DNA of 64,000 bases from JAXLXE01 sp046328115. Its GTDB lineage: Bacteria > Chloroflexota > UBA6077 > JACCZL01. A program made the position numbers and the translations under genes. Shown here in pieces: positions 9,074 to 17,536 of this stretch. How positions within the stretch are numbered: position 1 is the first letter of the stretch; every line of letters begins with the position of its first letter. Location of the stretch: positions 744,001-808,000 of the forward strand of contig JAXLXE010000003.1 of NCBI GenBank assembly GCA_046328115.1, read 5' to 3'. The notes beneath the pieces were generated by a model. The model saw only the letters and a program-made list of their open reading frames with translations, searched no databases and was not told where the DNA came from.

Positions 9074-9727
9074 GTGGCTGTCATCGATCGCCCGCCGCGC
9101 GCCCCGACAACGATGTCCTCACCGGCATGCCAGGAGGCGCTCGCGAGCTCGCAGCCGGGCGGCGGACGCTCTCTCGGCGCCGTCCAACCTCCGCATGACG
9201 CGCTGCATGGATGTCCGTGTCCAACCCGGCCGCGTGTTTCCTTTCGGTCGATGCGCGCCCTCCACGGTCTGCTTGCTCGACGGCCCGCGTGGGACTGGAT
9301 CGCGAACCGGCTCCGCGATGTCCCTCTTCTGTATCGGGCGTTTACCGCGGCCGAGCGCGCCGCGAAGGGCAGTCTGTTCGGGTGTCAGATGTGCGGCCAG
9401 TGCGCGCTGCCGACCACAGCCTACGCATGTCCGATGACCTGCCCCAAACAACTCCGCAACGGGCCGTGCGGGGGGGTGGCAACGGACGGCTCGTGCGAGG
9501 TGTACCCCGGCACGCGTTGCGTGTGGCTTCAAGCGTATGAGCGCGCCGACGCGGATGGGCGCACCGACGATCTGCGCCGACTCCAGCGCCCGATCGATCA
9601 GCGGCGCTGGGGCGAGAGCGCCTGGGTGAACTACTGGCAAGGTCGCGACGCGGGGCTCTGGACCCCTGGCGACGGCCTGGATGGGTCGGGTGTGGATCTG
9701 CCGATGCTTGTGACCACGAGCGACTGA
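9074..9727 (+). CDS. MTHFR C-terminal zinc-domain protein (MetV-like)
   Basis: 217 residues with the methylenetetrahydrofolate reductase C-terminal domain (as in MetV of acetogens). Eight cysteines are regularly placed at 104, 107, 110, 119, 123, 132, 141 and 149, including GCQMCGQC, CPMTCPK and NGPCGGV. The family forms a zinc- or metal-bearing partner of MetF, thought to help couple MTHFR to another electron donor. GTG 9074 has a GGAG ribosome site six bases upstream; ATG 9251 would give the domain without a poorly conserved 59-residue leader and is possible. The stop overlaps the start of metF by one base (TGATG), strongly supporting a MetVF complex. Confidence 0.85.
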   Translation: MAVIDRPPRAPTTMSSPACQEALASSQPGGGRSLGAVQPPHDALHGCPCPTRPRVSFRSMRALHGLLARRPAWDWIANRLRDVPLLYRAFTAAERAAKGSLFGCQMCGQCALPTTAYACPMTCPKQLRNGPCGGVATDGSCEVYPGTRCVWLQAYERADADGRTDDLRRLQRPIDQRRWGESAWVNYWQGRDAGLWTPGDGLDGSGVDLPMLVTTSD

Positions 9728-10752
9728 TGATCGCCAACGGACTCGCGGGGCACCCCGGGCCGGCCGATGGCGGGCCCTACAGCCTCCTGCACGCCACGCT
9801 GCGCCGCGGCCGGTTTGCCGTGACCGCCGAGATCGGGCCGCCCAGGGGCGCCACGCTGGAGCCGCTCCGCCGCAAGGCGCGGATGCTCAAGGACTGGCTA
9901 GACGCGGCCAACGTCACGGACAGCCAGAGCGCCGTAGTCCGCCTGGGCAGCCTGGCCGGCAGCCTGGCCCTTATGCGCGAAGGAGTGGAGCCGGTCATGC
10001 AGCTCCAGTGCCGTGACCGAAACCGCATCTCGCTGCAGTCCGAGCTGCTCTCCGCGGGCGCTCTGGGTATTCCAAATGTGCTGCTCCTCACGGGCGACCA
10101 CCCGCGGTTCGGCGATCACCCGGAGGCCAAGCCGGTGTTTGACCTGGACTCCGTCCAGCTAGTTTGGACCGCCCGGACCATGCGAGATCACCGTCAACTG
10201 CTTTCTGGCCGCGCCCTGGCCGCGCCACCGCGGTACTTCATCGGTGCAGTGGAGAATCCGTTCGCACCGCCGTTGCGCTTCAGGGCAGAGCGACTCGGCA
10301 AGAAGGTAGCCGCCGGCGCCAGCTTCATCCAGACCCAGCTCGTCTTTGATGTGCCGATTTTCAGACGGTGGATGGAGGACGTCCGGGCGCTGGGCCTGCT
10401 CGATCGATGCTGGATCCTGGCCGGGGTAGGCCCGGTGAAGTCGCCGCGGGCGCTGGAGCATATGCGCGGCGAGGTTCCGGGCGTGTACGTGCCGGATGAT
10501 GTGACGCGGCGCCTGGGGGGTGTGCCAACTGAGCGGGTGACGGAGGAGGGGCTGCGGCTCTGCGCCGAGACGATCCAACAACTCCGCGAGGTCCCGGGTG
10601 TGGCGGGTATTCACGTCATGGCGTTCGGCTGGGAGGATGCGATCCCGGAAATTCTGGAGCGGGCAGGCATCGGACGTAGGCCGGCCAGCGGCAGCGCTCC
10701 ATCGCCGGTGGCTGCCCCATCACCAGAGCCCATCTGGAGCGGCGGTCGATGA
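9727..10752 (+). CDS. metF: methylenetetrahydrofolate reductase
   Basis: 341 residues, FAD-dependent reduction of 5,10-methylene-THF to 5-methyl-THF in the cytosol. Hallmarks: TAEIGPPRG (35-43, catalytic Glu), NVTDSQSA (about 62-69), MQLQCRDRN, LLLTGDHP (about 120) and GASFIQTQLVFD (about 196), matching the MetF barrel. A Pro/Ala/Ser-rich C-terminal tail (about 318-341) is extra. The start overlaps the MetV-like gene by one base and the stop overlaps the next gene by four (ATGA). It duplicates the MTHFR half of the fusion encoded divergently next door. Confidence 0.93.
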   Translation: MIANGLAGHPGPADGGPYSLLHATLRRGRFAVTAEIGPPRGATLEPLRRKARMLKDWLDAANVTDSQSAVVRLGSLAGSLALMREGVEPVMQLQCRDRNRISLQSELLSAGALGIPNVLLLTGDHPRFGDHPEAKPVFDLDSVQLVWTARTMRDHRQLLSGRALAAPPRYFIGAVENPFAPPLRFRAERLGKKVAAGASFIQTQLVFDVPIFRRWMEDVRALGLLDRCWILAGVGPVKSPRALEHMRGEVPGVYVPDDVTRRLGGVPTERVTEEGLRLCAETIQQLREVPGVAGIHVMAFGWEDAIPEILERAGIGRRPASGSAPSPVAAPSPEPIWSGGR

Positions 10753-12233
10753 TCGTGGAGCTGCGCTGCTCGGACCGGCTGCGGGGGCCAAAGGCACTGG
10801 ACATCAGCCCCGTGCTCTCATCCGTGATGCACGCGGCGGGCGCGGCAACCACGGACCTCTCGCGGCTGCGCGTGGTGTGTGACTGGATCCAATACAAGAA
10901 CAACTTCCGCGAGCCCGTGTCATGTCGCCCGATTTTGCAGCATGGTCCGGCCTTCGCGCGTCCAGGGGCTTCGGGCGAAGGGCCTGCCGAGGACGCGCGC
11001 GAGCTGGCTCTGGATCTGCGGCGCACCGGAGCTGCCGAACTGGGGCCCGCGCTGGCAGAGGCCCTTGACCGGGCAGGTGCCGACCACGTGCACTTGGAAC
11101 CCTGGGGGCCGGGTACGGCAAGCTGTATCTGGGGCTTCAACTCGCTCTACTGGCGCGACCTGGGCCTCTGGGAGCAGGCGACCGGCCGCGGCTATGAACA
11201 GGCGCTCCCGCGGGGCGAGAGCGACGCACGCAACGCCGCCGCCGCCCGGGATCTCATCCTCGAGCTGTTCGCCACCTGGGACGCGCTCGCGAGACAGCGT
11301 GCCCTGCCAAGCGAGCTGCACGTGGTGGAGCTAGGCGTGGGCAACGGTGGGCAGGCAAAGGTCTGGCTGGACGAGTTTCTGCGGATCGATCGCGAGCGCG
11401 GGACCGACTATTACCGCCGTCTGCATTATCTGATGGGGGACTACTCGCCGCACGTGCTGGGCCTGGCGCGCGCGGCGGTCGGCGACCACGGAGAACGCGT
11501 CAGCGGCCTTGTCCTGGACGCTACCAGGCCAACCGAGACGTTAGGCTTCCTCCGCTACAAGGCCTTCCTGGTCTACATCTCCAACGTCTACGACAACCTG
11601 CCCACGGATGAGATCGTCCGGATGGGCGGCCACCTTTTCCGCGTGGAGGTCCGCGCGTACCTCCCTCCAGCGGACGCACGCCGTATCGCCGGTCTGACCG
11701 GCACGGCGGTGGACGCGATCCCCGGCCTAGTTGCGCGCCTGCTACGGCTGGGGCCGGAGCTACTGGCAGAGACCGCACCAGACGTGTTTGCTGACACAAC
11801 GGCGGCGGTACGCTTCTGGCAGGTGGTGTGGGAGGTCCTGCGTTTGGAGGAGCGCTACGTCCCTCTGGACGCCCTGGACGAGTACGAGGTGGCGCCACGC
11901 ATCAGTGGGGAGGTCCTCCGCCCGATTCTGGAGGCCAACGGAGATGCGCGGATGCACGTCAGCAACGGCGCGGCGGTGAGCTTTGCGGATAGCCTGGCTC
12001 TCCTTCATCCGCTGGGGATGCTCCAGTGCCACGACTTGTTCGTGACCGATGTACACCAGTACGCCACCGGATTCCGCGGCCCCGGGAAATACGACGGCTC
12101 CGTGGTGAACTGGGTGAATGCGCCACTGCTCGAGGCCATCGGGCGACGGCGCGGCTTTGACGTGGCGGTTACGCCGTTTGCGCACCGCGCGGGTGCGAAT
12201 GTGCAGACGCTCACGGCACGGGTAAGAGAATGA
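10749..12233 (+). CDS. putative class I SAM-dependent methyltransferase, MidA/NDUFAF7-like
   Basis: 494 residues. A SAM-binding motif I is visible at 192-200 (VVELGVGNG), an acidic residue at Asp231 (MGDYSP), and a MidA-like post-motif VYISNVYDNLPTDEI (about 275-289). The N-terminal 120 residues are unfamiliar. Residues 116-145 are Trp-rich (EPWGPG, WGFNSLYW). MidA/NDUFAF7 enzymes methylate arginine on partner proteins; this protein is too divergent to assign a substrate. It overlaps its neighbours by 4 bases on both sides between metF and metE, so its role is very likely in folate or methionine methyl transfer (inference). Confidence 0.55.
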   Translation: MIVELRCSDRLRGPKALDISPVLSSVMHAAGAATTDLSRLRVVCDWIQYKNNFREPVSCRPILQHGPAFARPGASGEGPAEDARELALDLRRTGAAELGPALAEALDRAGADHVHLEPWGPGTASCIWGFNSLYWRDLGLWEQATGRGYEQALPRGESDARNAAAARDLILELFATWDALARQRALPSELHVVELGVGNGGQAKVWLDEFLRIDRERGTDYYRRLHYLMGDYSPHVLGLARAAVGDHGERVSGLVLDATRPTETLGFLRYKAFLVYISNVYDNLPTDEIVRMGGHLFRVEVRAYLPPADARRIAGLTGTAVDAIPGLVARLLRLGPELLAETAPDVFADTTAAVRFWQVVWEVLRLEERYVPLDALDEYEVAPRISGEVLRPILEANGDARMHVSNGAAVSFADSLALLHPLGMLQCHDLFVTDVHQYATGFRGPGKYDGSVVNWVNAPLLEAIGRRRGFDVAVTPFAHRAGANVQTLTARVRE

Positions 12234-13351
12234 CCGCCCAGATCATCCAGACGGCCCCTGGGGGTCCAGTGGAGAGCGCCCTGTCCACGCTGGCGGACGA
12301 GCCCCAACATCCCGCGGAAACCAGACCGGCATTCCCTTTGCTCGCCACCACGGTAGTCGGCTCCTACTCTGTCCCGGAGTGGCTGGAGCGCTTGAAGACC
12401 GACTACTACCAGCGGCGGATCAGCGGCGCGTACCTCCGCGAGATCCACGAGGTCGCCATCAAGGCCGCGCTGAAGGACCAGGAACGTGCCGGTGTGGACA
12501 TTGTCTCCGACGGCGAGCTGCGTCGAGATAACGATCTGGACTACTTCCTCGCACGGCTCCCCGGGGTTGAGATCACGCATCGGGCCAAGGAGCACTACGC
12601 GGACTACTTTGACGCCCGGGTCCCAGAGCGGTTGCCAGCCCACGACCAGTCCGGCACCCTGGGGCTGGTGGACGATCTCCGGTTCACCATGGACCTCACC
12701 GATCGTCCCGTGAAGTTCTCACTGACCGGACCGTACTCACTGGCGAGGCGGTTGCGAAACGACGCCTACGGCGAACAGGCTGACCTGGTGCTAGATGTCG
12801 CTCGCATCCTGAATGGCGAGGTGCTGGCGCTGGCGGCAGCGGGCGCGGCGATTCTTCAGGTGGACGAGCCGTTCCTGGCCGGCTACCCGGAGGACGTAGA
12901 CCTGGCGATCAGGGCGGTAAACCTGGTGTTCGAGGGCGTGGACGGGCCAAGACGGGCGCTCCACATCTGCTATGGCAATCGATACGCGCGTCCGGCCTGG
13001 GAGGGCCACTACGACTTTCTGTTCCCGCGCGTGCTGGACGCGCACATCGATCAGCTCGTGCTCGAGCTGGCTCGGCGCGGCGACGAGGACCTGGCGCTGT
13101 TCCGGCGGTATCCCAACGACCGTCTTGCACTCGGCCTGGGTGTCATCGACGTCAAGAGCCTGCAGGTAGAGCCCGCCGACGTGGTGGCCGCTCGGATCCG
13201 GCACGGGCTGGACGTCCTTCCCCCGGACCGACTGCTGATCAATCCGGACTGTGGCTTACGCCACGTCCCGCCGGACGTGGCCCGCGCGAAGCTCCGTGCG
13301 ATGCGCGCCGGAGCGGATCTCGTACGCGAGGAGGTGTTGGGCCGTGCTTGA
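12230..13351 (+). CDS. core-type cobalamin-independent methionine synthase (MetE C-terminal family)
   Basis: 373 residues, only the catalytic barrel of MetE (no N-terminal barrel), like archaeal core MetE. Predicted zinc ligands: His245 and Cys247 (HICYGN), an acidic ligand near Glu279, and Cys341 (INPDCGL). The GSYSVPEW start (about 44-51) and DIVSDGEL (90-97) are family motifs. It transfers a methyl group to homocysteine, donor unknown: core MetE proteins often need a partner rather than free methyl-THF. It lies directly after a methyltransferase-like gene (ATGA overlap), and its last 8 bases overlap the next gene. Confidence 0.85.
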   Translation: MTAQIIQTAPGGPVESALSTLADEPQHPAETRPAFPLLATTVVGSYSVPEWLERLKTDYYQRRISGAYLREIHEVAIKAALKDQERAGVDIVSDGELRRDNDLDYFLARLPGVEITHRAKEHYADYFDARVPERLPAHDQSGTLGLVDDLRFTMDLTDRPVKFSLTGPYSLARRLRNDAYGEQADLVLDVARILNGEVLALAAAGAAILQVDEPFLAGYPEDVDLAIRAVNLVFEGVDGPRRALHICYGNRYARPAWEGHYDFLFPRVLDAHIDQLVLELARRGDEDLALFRRYPNDRLALGLGVIDVKSLQVEPADVVAARIRHGLDVLPPDRLLINPDCGLRHVPPDVARAKLRAMRAGADLVREEVLGRA

Positions 13352-14021
13352 CGTTCAGGACATTCAGACCCGGGCGGATCGCTCGTTGCTAGACCGTCCA
13401 CTGGGGGAGATCGTGGACGGCATCGTGGACGGCGGGCAGGCGTGGCGGGACATGAGCCTGGCGGTCCTCGCGTCCACGACGGGCGCCAGTTGTCTCGTGG
13501 CGGCGTGCGCCGAGCTCGCGGACCGGCCGGAATGCCAGCCCCGCTTGCTGGATTTGGCACGAGTGCTCGCGCGTGCCCGCTACTTGCGGCAACAACTCCC
13601 CGTGCAAATAGACGATCTCCAGTCGGCGCAGCGGGACCTTGACCGCGCGCGCGGATTGCCGCACCGAGATGCCCACGACAGCGCCTCGCGACGTACTGCT
13701 GTCCAACTGACGCTGAGGCACACCTTGAGTCGTCGTCTCGAGATCGCCGGCGCTTCCGCCGAGCTAGCATGCCTCGCCGGCGAGGCACGCATGCTATCCG
13801 GGGAGCCAGACTCTGGACTGACCGGGCTCGCCAGGCTCTGGGCGAGCACCGCGCTGACACGGACAATCGAGTCCGTGGAGCGGGAGCTCGGTGACGCTCG
13901 CGAGCCCTTCTTGTGCGAGTACGTGGCATCTGACCTTGCGCGGCTTCGGCATGAGCTCTGCGCAACGTCAGCACTGGGCGACACGCGTGGGATTCCAACG
14001 GGAGATCCCGTCGTCGCCTGA
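13344..14021 (+). CDS. helical protein resembling the cyclodeaminase/cyclohydrolase (FtcD_C) family
   Basis: 225 residues from GTG 13344 (ribosome site GAGGAGG at about 13328-13334), inside the end of the metE-like gene. Almost entirely helical, Ala/Leu/Arg-rich. The opening SLLDRPLGEIVDGI, the central RARGLPHRDAH and the later LEIAGASAELA / GLARLWASTAL pattern resemble formiminotransferase-cyclodeaminase C-terminal proteins, which process formimino- or methenyl-THF. The Gly-Gly-Gly-Ser folate-site motif of that family is missing (GGQAWRDMS instead). Final gene of the operon. The folate context supports the idea, but the call is inference and the protein may be catalytically dead. Confidence 0.45.
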   Translation: MLDVQDIQTRADRSLLDRPLGEIVDGIVDGGQAWRDMSLAVLASTTGASCLVAACAELADRPECQPRLLDLARVLARARYLRQQLPVQIDDLQSAQRDLDRARGLPHRDAHDSASRRTAVQLTLRHTLSRRLEIAGASAELACLAGEARMLSGEPDSGLTGLARLWASTALTRTIESVERELGDAREPFLCEYVASDLARLRHELCATSALGDTRGIPTGDPVVA

Positions 14022-14164
14022 TGTACTATCATCCCCCCGCCTCTAACCGGCCGCGGGACACAGCGGCCCCGTCCAGAGGACCGAGCGATGGCGCGCGGAC
14101 GGCAAGTTCCAGACGCGGGCTCGGACGCACCGCGAAGGAGGGAGTGCCGTCGCTGCAACCATTC

Positions 14165-14181
14165 TGGCCGCTACGCGGCCA
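14165..14181 (+). terminator. weak hairpin after the one-carbon operon
   Basis: TGGCCGC, TAC loop, GCGGCCA, 144 bases past the last stop codon of the operon and 100 bases before the next gene. No U-tract. It could also be a leader hairpin of the amidohydrolase cluster. Confidence 0.3.
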
Positions 14182-14280
14182 ACGACGGGGGGGCTGCCTC
14201 CGCTCCGCCGCCGGTCTACGCGCGGTGCTCGATGTTGACATCTTCGCCGTCTCCCCGACGGCAACGTAGGTGAGGTGACC

Positions 14281-15510
14281 ATGCCGCCAGCCGCCCCGTA
14301 CGACCTGCTCATCAAGGGTGGACACGTGCTCGATCCGGGCCAGGGCCTGGATGGTGAACTGGACATCGGGATCGCGGGCGGGAAAATCGCCGCGATCCGG
14401 GCCGACATCCCATCGTCGGACGCCCGGCGGACGGTGCAGGTGAAGGGATCTGGCCGCTATGTGACGCCGGGCCTGATAGACCTGCACACCCACGTTGCCC
14501 ACGGCGCCCAGACGGATGGCGTGGGCATGGGCTGCGTGGAGCCGGACATCGGCGGTGTGCAATCCGGCGCCACCACGGTGGTGGACGGGGGCTCCGTTGG
14601 GGTGGCCAACATCGGCGTGTTCAAGCACCACATCCTGCCGCGAGCCAGGACCAGGGTGCTGGTCTACCTCAACATCGGCAGCTTCGCCCACACCATGCCT
14701 GGCCTGGCTGACATCAGCCGGATCGAGGACATCGACGAGAGGGCCATCTCGGCGTGCGTGGCGGCGAATCCGGGGCTGATCAAGGGGTTCAAGCTTCGCA
14801 TGGTGGGACCGGTCATGGGTGAGCGGGGCGAGGAGGTGATCCGCCGCTCCAAGGCGATCGCTAAGGAGCACAAGCTACCGCTTATGGTCCACTTTGGCGA
14901 TGGCGGCGGCGACCCCGGGCGGATGAACCAGCTTACGCGCCTCATGCTCAACACCTTCGAGGAGGGTGACATTCTCACCCACCTGTGCACCCCGCACCCA
15001 GGTGGGATGATGGATCCAACGGGCGGCTCGCTGCGCGAGCTGCCCGAGGTGCGCGAGGCCCGGGCCCGCGGCGTGACGCTGGACTCAGCCCTTGGTCGTG
15101 GCAACTTCGGCATCGAGGTGGCGCGGATCCAGGCGGACCGGGGTCTGGCGCCGGACACCACCAGCAGCGACGTGACGCTGGGCGGGCGGACGCGTGGCGT
15201 GGGTCTGCTGGACAGCATGAGCAAGTTCATGGCTGTGGGCTACAGCCTGGCGGATGTGGTGCGGATGGCCACAACGAACGCCGCGAAGGCCATCGGGCTG
15301 ACCTCAGAGCTCGGCGCGATCGCCGTTGGCCGGGAGGCGGATCTCTCCATCTTTGACGTGATGTCAGGCCACTGGCGATTCACCGATACCAAGGAAGTCC
15401 CGTTCACCGGCGAGCACGCGCTCATACCGGTGCAGACCATCCGCGCGGGTGAGCTCTTCTCGCCAGACTGGGGTCCGTACCCATGGGGCTGGCTCCCGGA
15501 GGAGGCCTGA
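14281..15510 (+). CDS. amidohydrolase / deacetylase family metallohydrolase
   Basis: 409 residues, dihydroorotase-like amidohydrolase superfamily. The metal site is seen in GLIDLHTHV (about 65), the candidate carboxylated lysine in KGFKLRM (about 160), LMVHFGD (about 200), ILTHLC (about 230) and LDSALG (about 267). Family members hydrolyse cyclic amides or deacetylate amino-acid derivatives; substrate unknown. ATG 14281 follows AGGTGAGGTG; GTG 14275 is an alternative start inside that site. First gene of a cluster with DppB/DppC-type permeases, suggesting the enzyme acts on the imported compound. Confidence 0.85.
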   Translation: MPPAAPYDLLIKGGHVLDPGQGLDGELDIGIAGGKIAAIRADIPSSDARRTVQVKGSGRYVTPGLIDLHTHVAHGAQTDGVGMGCVEPDIGGVQSGATTVVDGGSVGVANIGVFKHHILPRARTRVLVYLNIGSFAHTMPGLADISRIEDIDERAISACVAANPGLIKGFKLRMVGPVMGERGEEVIRRSKAIAKEHKLPLMVHFGDGGGDPGRMNQLTRLMLNTFEEGDILTHLCTPHPGGMMDPTGGSLRELPEVREARARGVTLDSALGRGNFGIEVARIQADRGLAPDTTSSDVTLGGRTRGVGLLDSMSKFMAVGYSLADVVRMATTNAAKAIGLTSELGAIAVGREADLSIFDVMSGHWRFTDTKEVPFTGEHALIPVQTIRAGELFSPDWGPYPWGWLPEEA

Positions 15511-15520
15511 TCCGTCCTCC

Positions 15521-16480
15521 ATGCTGAGCTTCGTCATCCGCCGCCTACTCCAGGCGATTCCGGTGGTGTTCCTGGCGAGCGTCGGTGTATTTCTGTTGCT
15601 CCGCCTCCTACCGGGCGATCCGGCCCAGGTGCTGGCGGGCACCGATACTTCCCCGCAGACGCTCGAGGCGATCCGTCAAGAGATGGGTCTCAATGAGCCA
15701 CTGCCGGTCCAGTACATGGTCTGGCTGGAGCATGTCGCTCGGGGCGACCTGGGCCGATCGATCGTCAGCAAAGTCCCGGTGGCCCAGCTCATCGGCCAGC
15801 GTGCGCCGGCCACGCTCGAGCTGGCGCTAGCGGGCGAGCTGTTGACGGTGTTGATCGGGATCCCGCTTGGCGTGATCGCCGCGGTGCGGCAGCGGACCCG
15901 CACTGATTGGGGGATCACCGCATTCATCAGCCTCAGCCAGGCCATCCCGAACTTCTGGCTGGGGATCTTGCTGATCATCCTGTTTGCCGTGATGCTGGGC
16001 TTGATGCCGCCCGGCGGCCGCGGCGATTTCTCACGAGATCCGGTGCTGGCGTTGAAATTTATCGCCTTGCCCGCGATCACGCTGGCGCTACCGGCGGCCA
16101 TGAACCTGTCCCGTCTCACGAAGGCCTCCGTGCTGGAGGTGCTTTACGAGGACTACGTGCGCACCGCCAGGGCAAAGGGCCTGGCCGGCACCCGCGTGGT
16201 CGTTGGCCACGTGCTCCGCAACGCGCTGATCCCCGTAATCACCGCGGTGGGGCTGGAGTTTGGCCGGCTGCTTGGCGGCGCCATCGTCATTGAATCCGTT
16301 TTCGCCTGGCCGGGGCTGGGCACGTTGATGTTGACGGCCATCGGCACACGCGACTACGCCATCGTGCAAGCAGGCCTGTTGATGCTGGTGATGATCTTCA
16401 TCGTCGTGAATCTCATCACAGACGTGGCGTACGGATATCTGGACCCGCGCATCCGGCTAACCGGCGGTCGCGCGCGATGA
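15521..16480 (+). CDS. dipeptide/nickel-type ABC transporter permease (DppB-like)
   Basis: 319 residues, inner-membrane permease with six predicted segments. N-terminal FVIRRLLQAIPVVFLASVGV is the typical DppB first helix, followed by the periplasmic LLPGDPA motif. The cytoplasmic EAA loop (DYVRTARAKGL, about 207-217) contacts the ATPase, and the C-terminus DPRIRL is a family hallmark. The start is placed at ATG 15521 because upstream in-frame codons lie in the amidohydrolase gene. Ends in ATGA overlap with the DppC-like gene. No ATPase is encoded in this cluster. Confidence 0.93.
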   Translation: MLSFVIRRLLQAIPVVFLASVGVFLLLRLLPGDPAQVLAGTDTSPQTLEAIRQEMGLNEPLPVQYMVWLEHVARGDLGRSIVSKVPVAQLIGQRAPATLELALAGELLTVLIGIPLGVIAAVRQRTRTDWGITAFISLSQAIPNFWLGILLIILFAVMLGLMPPGGRGDFSRDPVLALKFIALPAITLALPAAMNLSRLTKASVLEVLYEDYVRTARAKGLAGTRVVVGHVLRNALIPVITAVGLEFGRLLGGAIVIESVFAWPGLGTLMLTAIGTRDYAIVQAGLLMLVMIFIVVNLITDVAYGYLDPRIRLTGGRAR

Positions 16481-17400
16481 CGGGCTCATCCACGGCTACG
16501 GCTCCGATCCCACGGTCCGTGGAGCAGTCCACCGCTGGCTCCCGCCTGGCGGCCCCGCGAAGCCCACTGGCGCAGGCACTCCGCCGGACCGTGCGCAATC
16601 CGGCCGGCGTCTTCGGCCTGACGCTGCTCTCGCTGCTGGTGTTCTGCGCCCTGGCCGCGCCCATCGTGAGCCCGCACGACCCACTGCTGCAGCACCCCGG
16701 CGACGAGCTGAAGGGTCCAGGCGGGGCCTACCCGCTGGGCACGGACCACCTGGGGCGTGACCTGCTCTCACGGATCATCTACGGCAGCCGATCCTCGCTG
16801 CTGGTGGGCGTGGTGGCCGTGGCGCTTGGAGCCAACGTGGGGATCCTGACGGGGCTGCTGGCAGGTTACTTCGGCGGCCTGGTGGACACGCTGATCATGC
16901 GGTTTTACGATGCGTTGCTGTCCTTCCCGGCCGTGCTGCTGGGCATCGCCATTGTCAGCGTGCTCGGGACCGGAATGCTCAACGTGGCGTATGCGCTGGC
17001 GATAGCCTCGCTGCCGGCGTTTGCACGGCTCATGCGGTCGCAGGTGCTGGCCCAGCGCGAGCGGGACTACGTCCTGGCTGCGCGGTGCAGCGGCGCATCT
17101 GATCGGCGGATCATGTGGCTCCACGTGTTGCCAAACGCGGTGGCGCCACTGCTTATCCAGATCGCGCTGGCCATGGGCTTCTCGGTGCTTGTGGAGTCTG
17201 CCCTGTCGTTCCTGGGCCTGGGGACCCAGCCACCCAACCCGTCCTGGGGGGCGATGCTCAACGAGAGCCGCGCCTATCTGCGGACGTCACCAGCCTTCGG
17301 GATATTCCCGGGCATCGCCCTGGCGGTGCTCTTGCTGGGACTCAACTTCCTGGCGGACGCGCTGCGCGACGCGCTGGATCCGCGGAGGACCAATGCGTGA
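16477..17400 (+). CDS. dipeptide/nickel-type ABC transporter permease (DppC-like)
   Basis: 307 residues. An N-terminal cytoplasmic arm (about 1-40) is followed by the DppC first membrane helix. Then come YPLGTDHLGRDLLSRIIYGSR (about 87-107, hallmark), the EAA loop DYVLAARCSGAS (about 190) and a C-terminal LGLNFLADALRDALDPR. It forms a heterodimer with the DppB-like protein, to which it is translationally coupled. The partner solute-binding lipoprotein is encoded three genes downstream, and the ATPases must be supplied from elsewhere. Confidence 0.93.
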   Translation: MTGSSTATAPIPRSVEQSTAGSRLAAPRSPLAQALRRTVRNPAGVFGLTLLSLLVFCALAAPIVSPHDPLLQHPGDELKGPGGAYPLGTDHLGRDLLSRIIYGSRSSLLVGVVAVALGANVGILTGLLAGYFGGLVDTLIMRFYDALLSFPAVLLGIAIVSVLGTGMLNVAYALAIASLPAFARLMRSQVLAQRERDYVLAARCSGASDRRIMWLHVLPNAVAPLLIQIALAMGFSVLVESALSFLGLGTQPPNPSWGAMLNESRAYLRTSPAFGIFPGIALAVLLLGLNFLADALRDALDPRRTNA

Positions 17401-17457
17401 CCCACGCATCTTGATGGGAGGTTCGCCTGACGCACGCACGCGTCGCTCTTCGAAATC

Positions 17458-17473
17458 CGGGGCTGGGGCCCCG
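17458..17473 (+). terminator. small GC hairpin downstream of the permease pair
   Basis: CGGGGC, TGGG loop, GCCCCG, 58 bases after the DppC stop. It divides the 136-base gap before the MetE-like gene. No U-tract. Confidence 0.3.
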
Positions 17474-17536
17474 CGCTGACTCATCGCGCTGACAGGATTC
17501 ACATTACGGCCGTCCAAGGCCGTTGGAGTAGATTAG

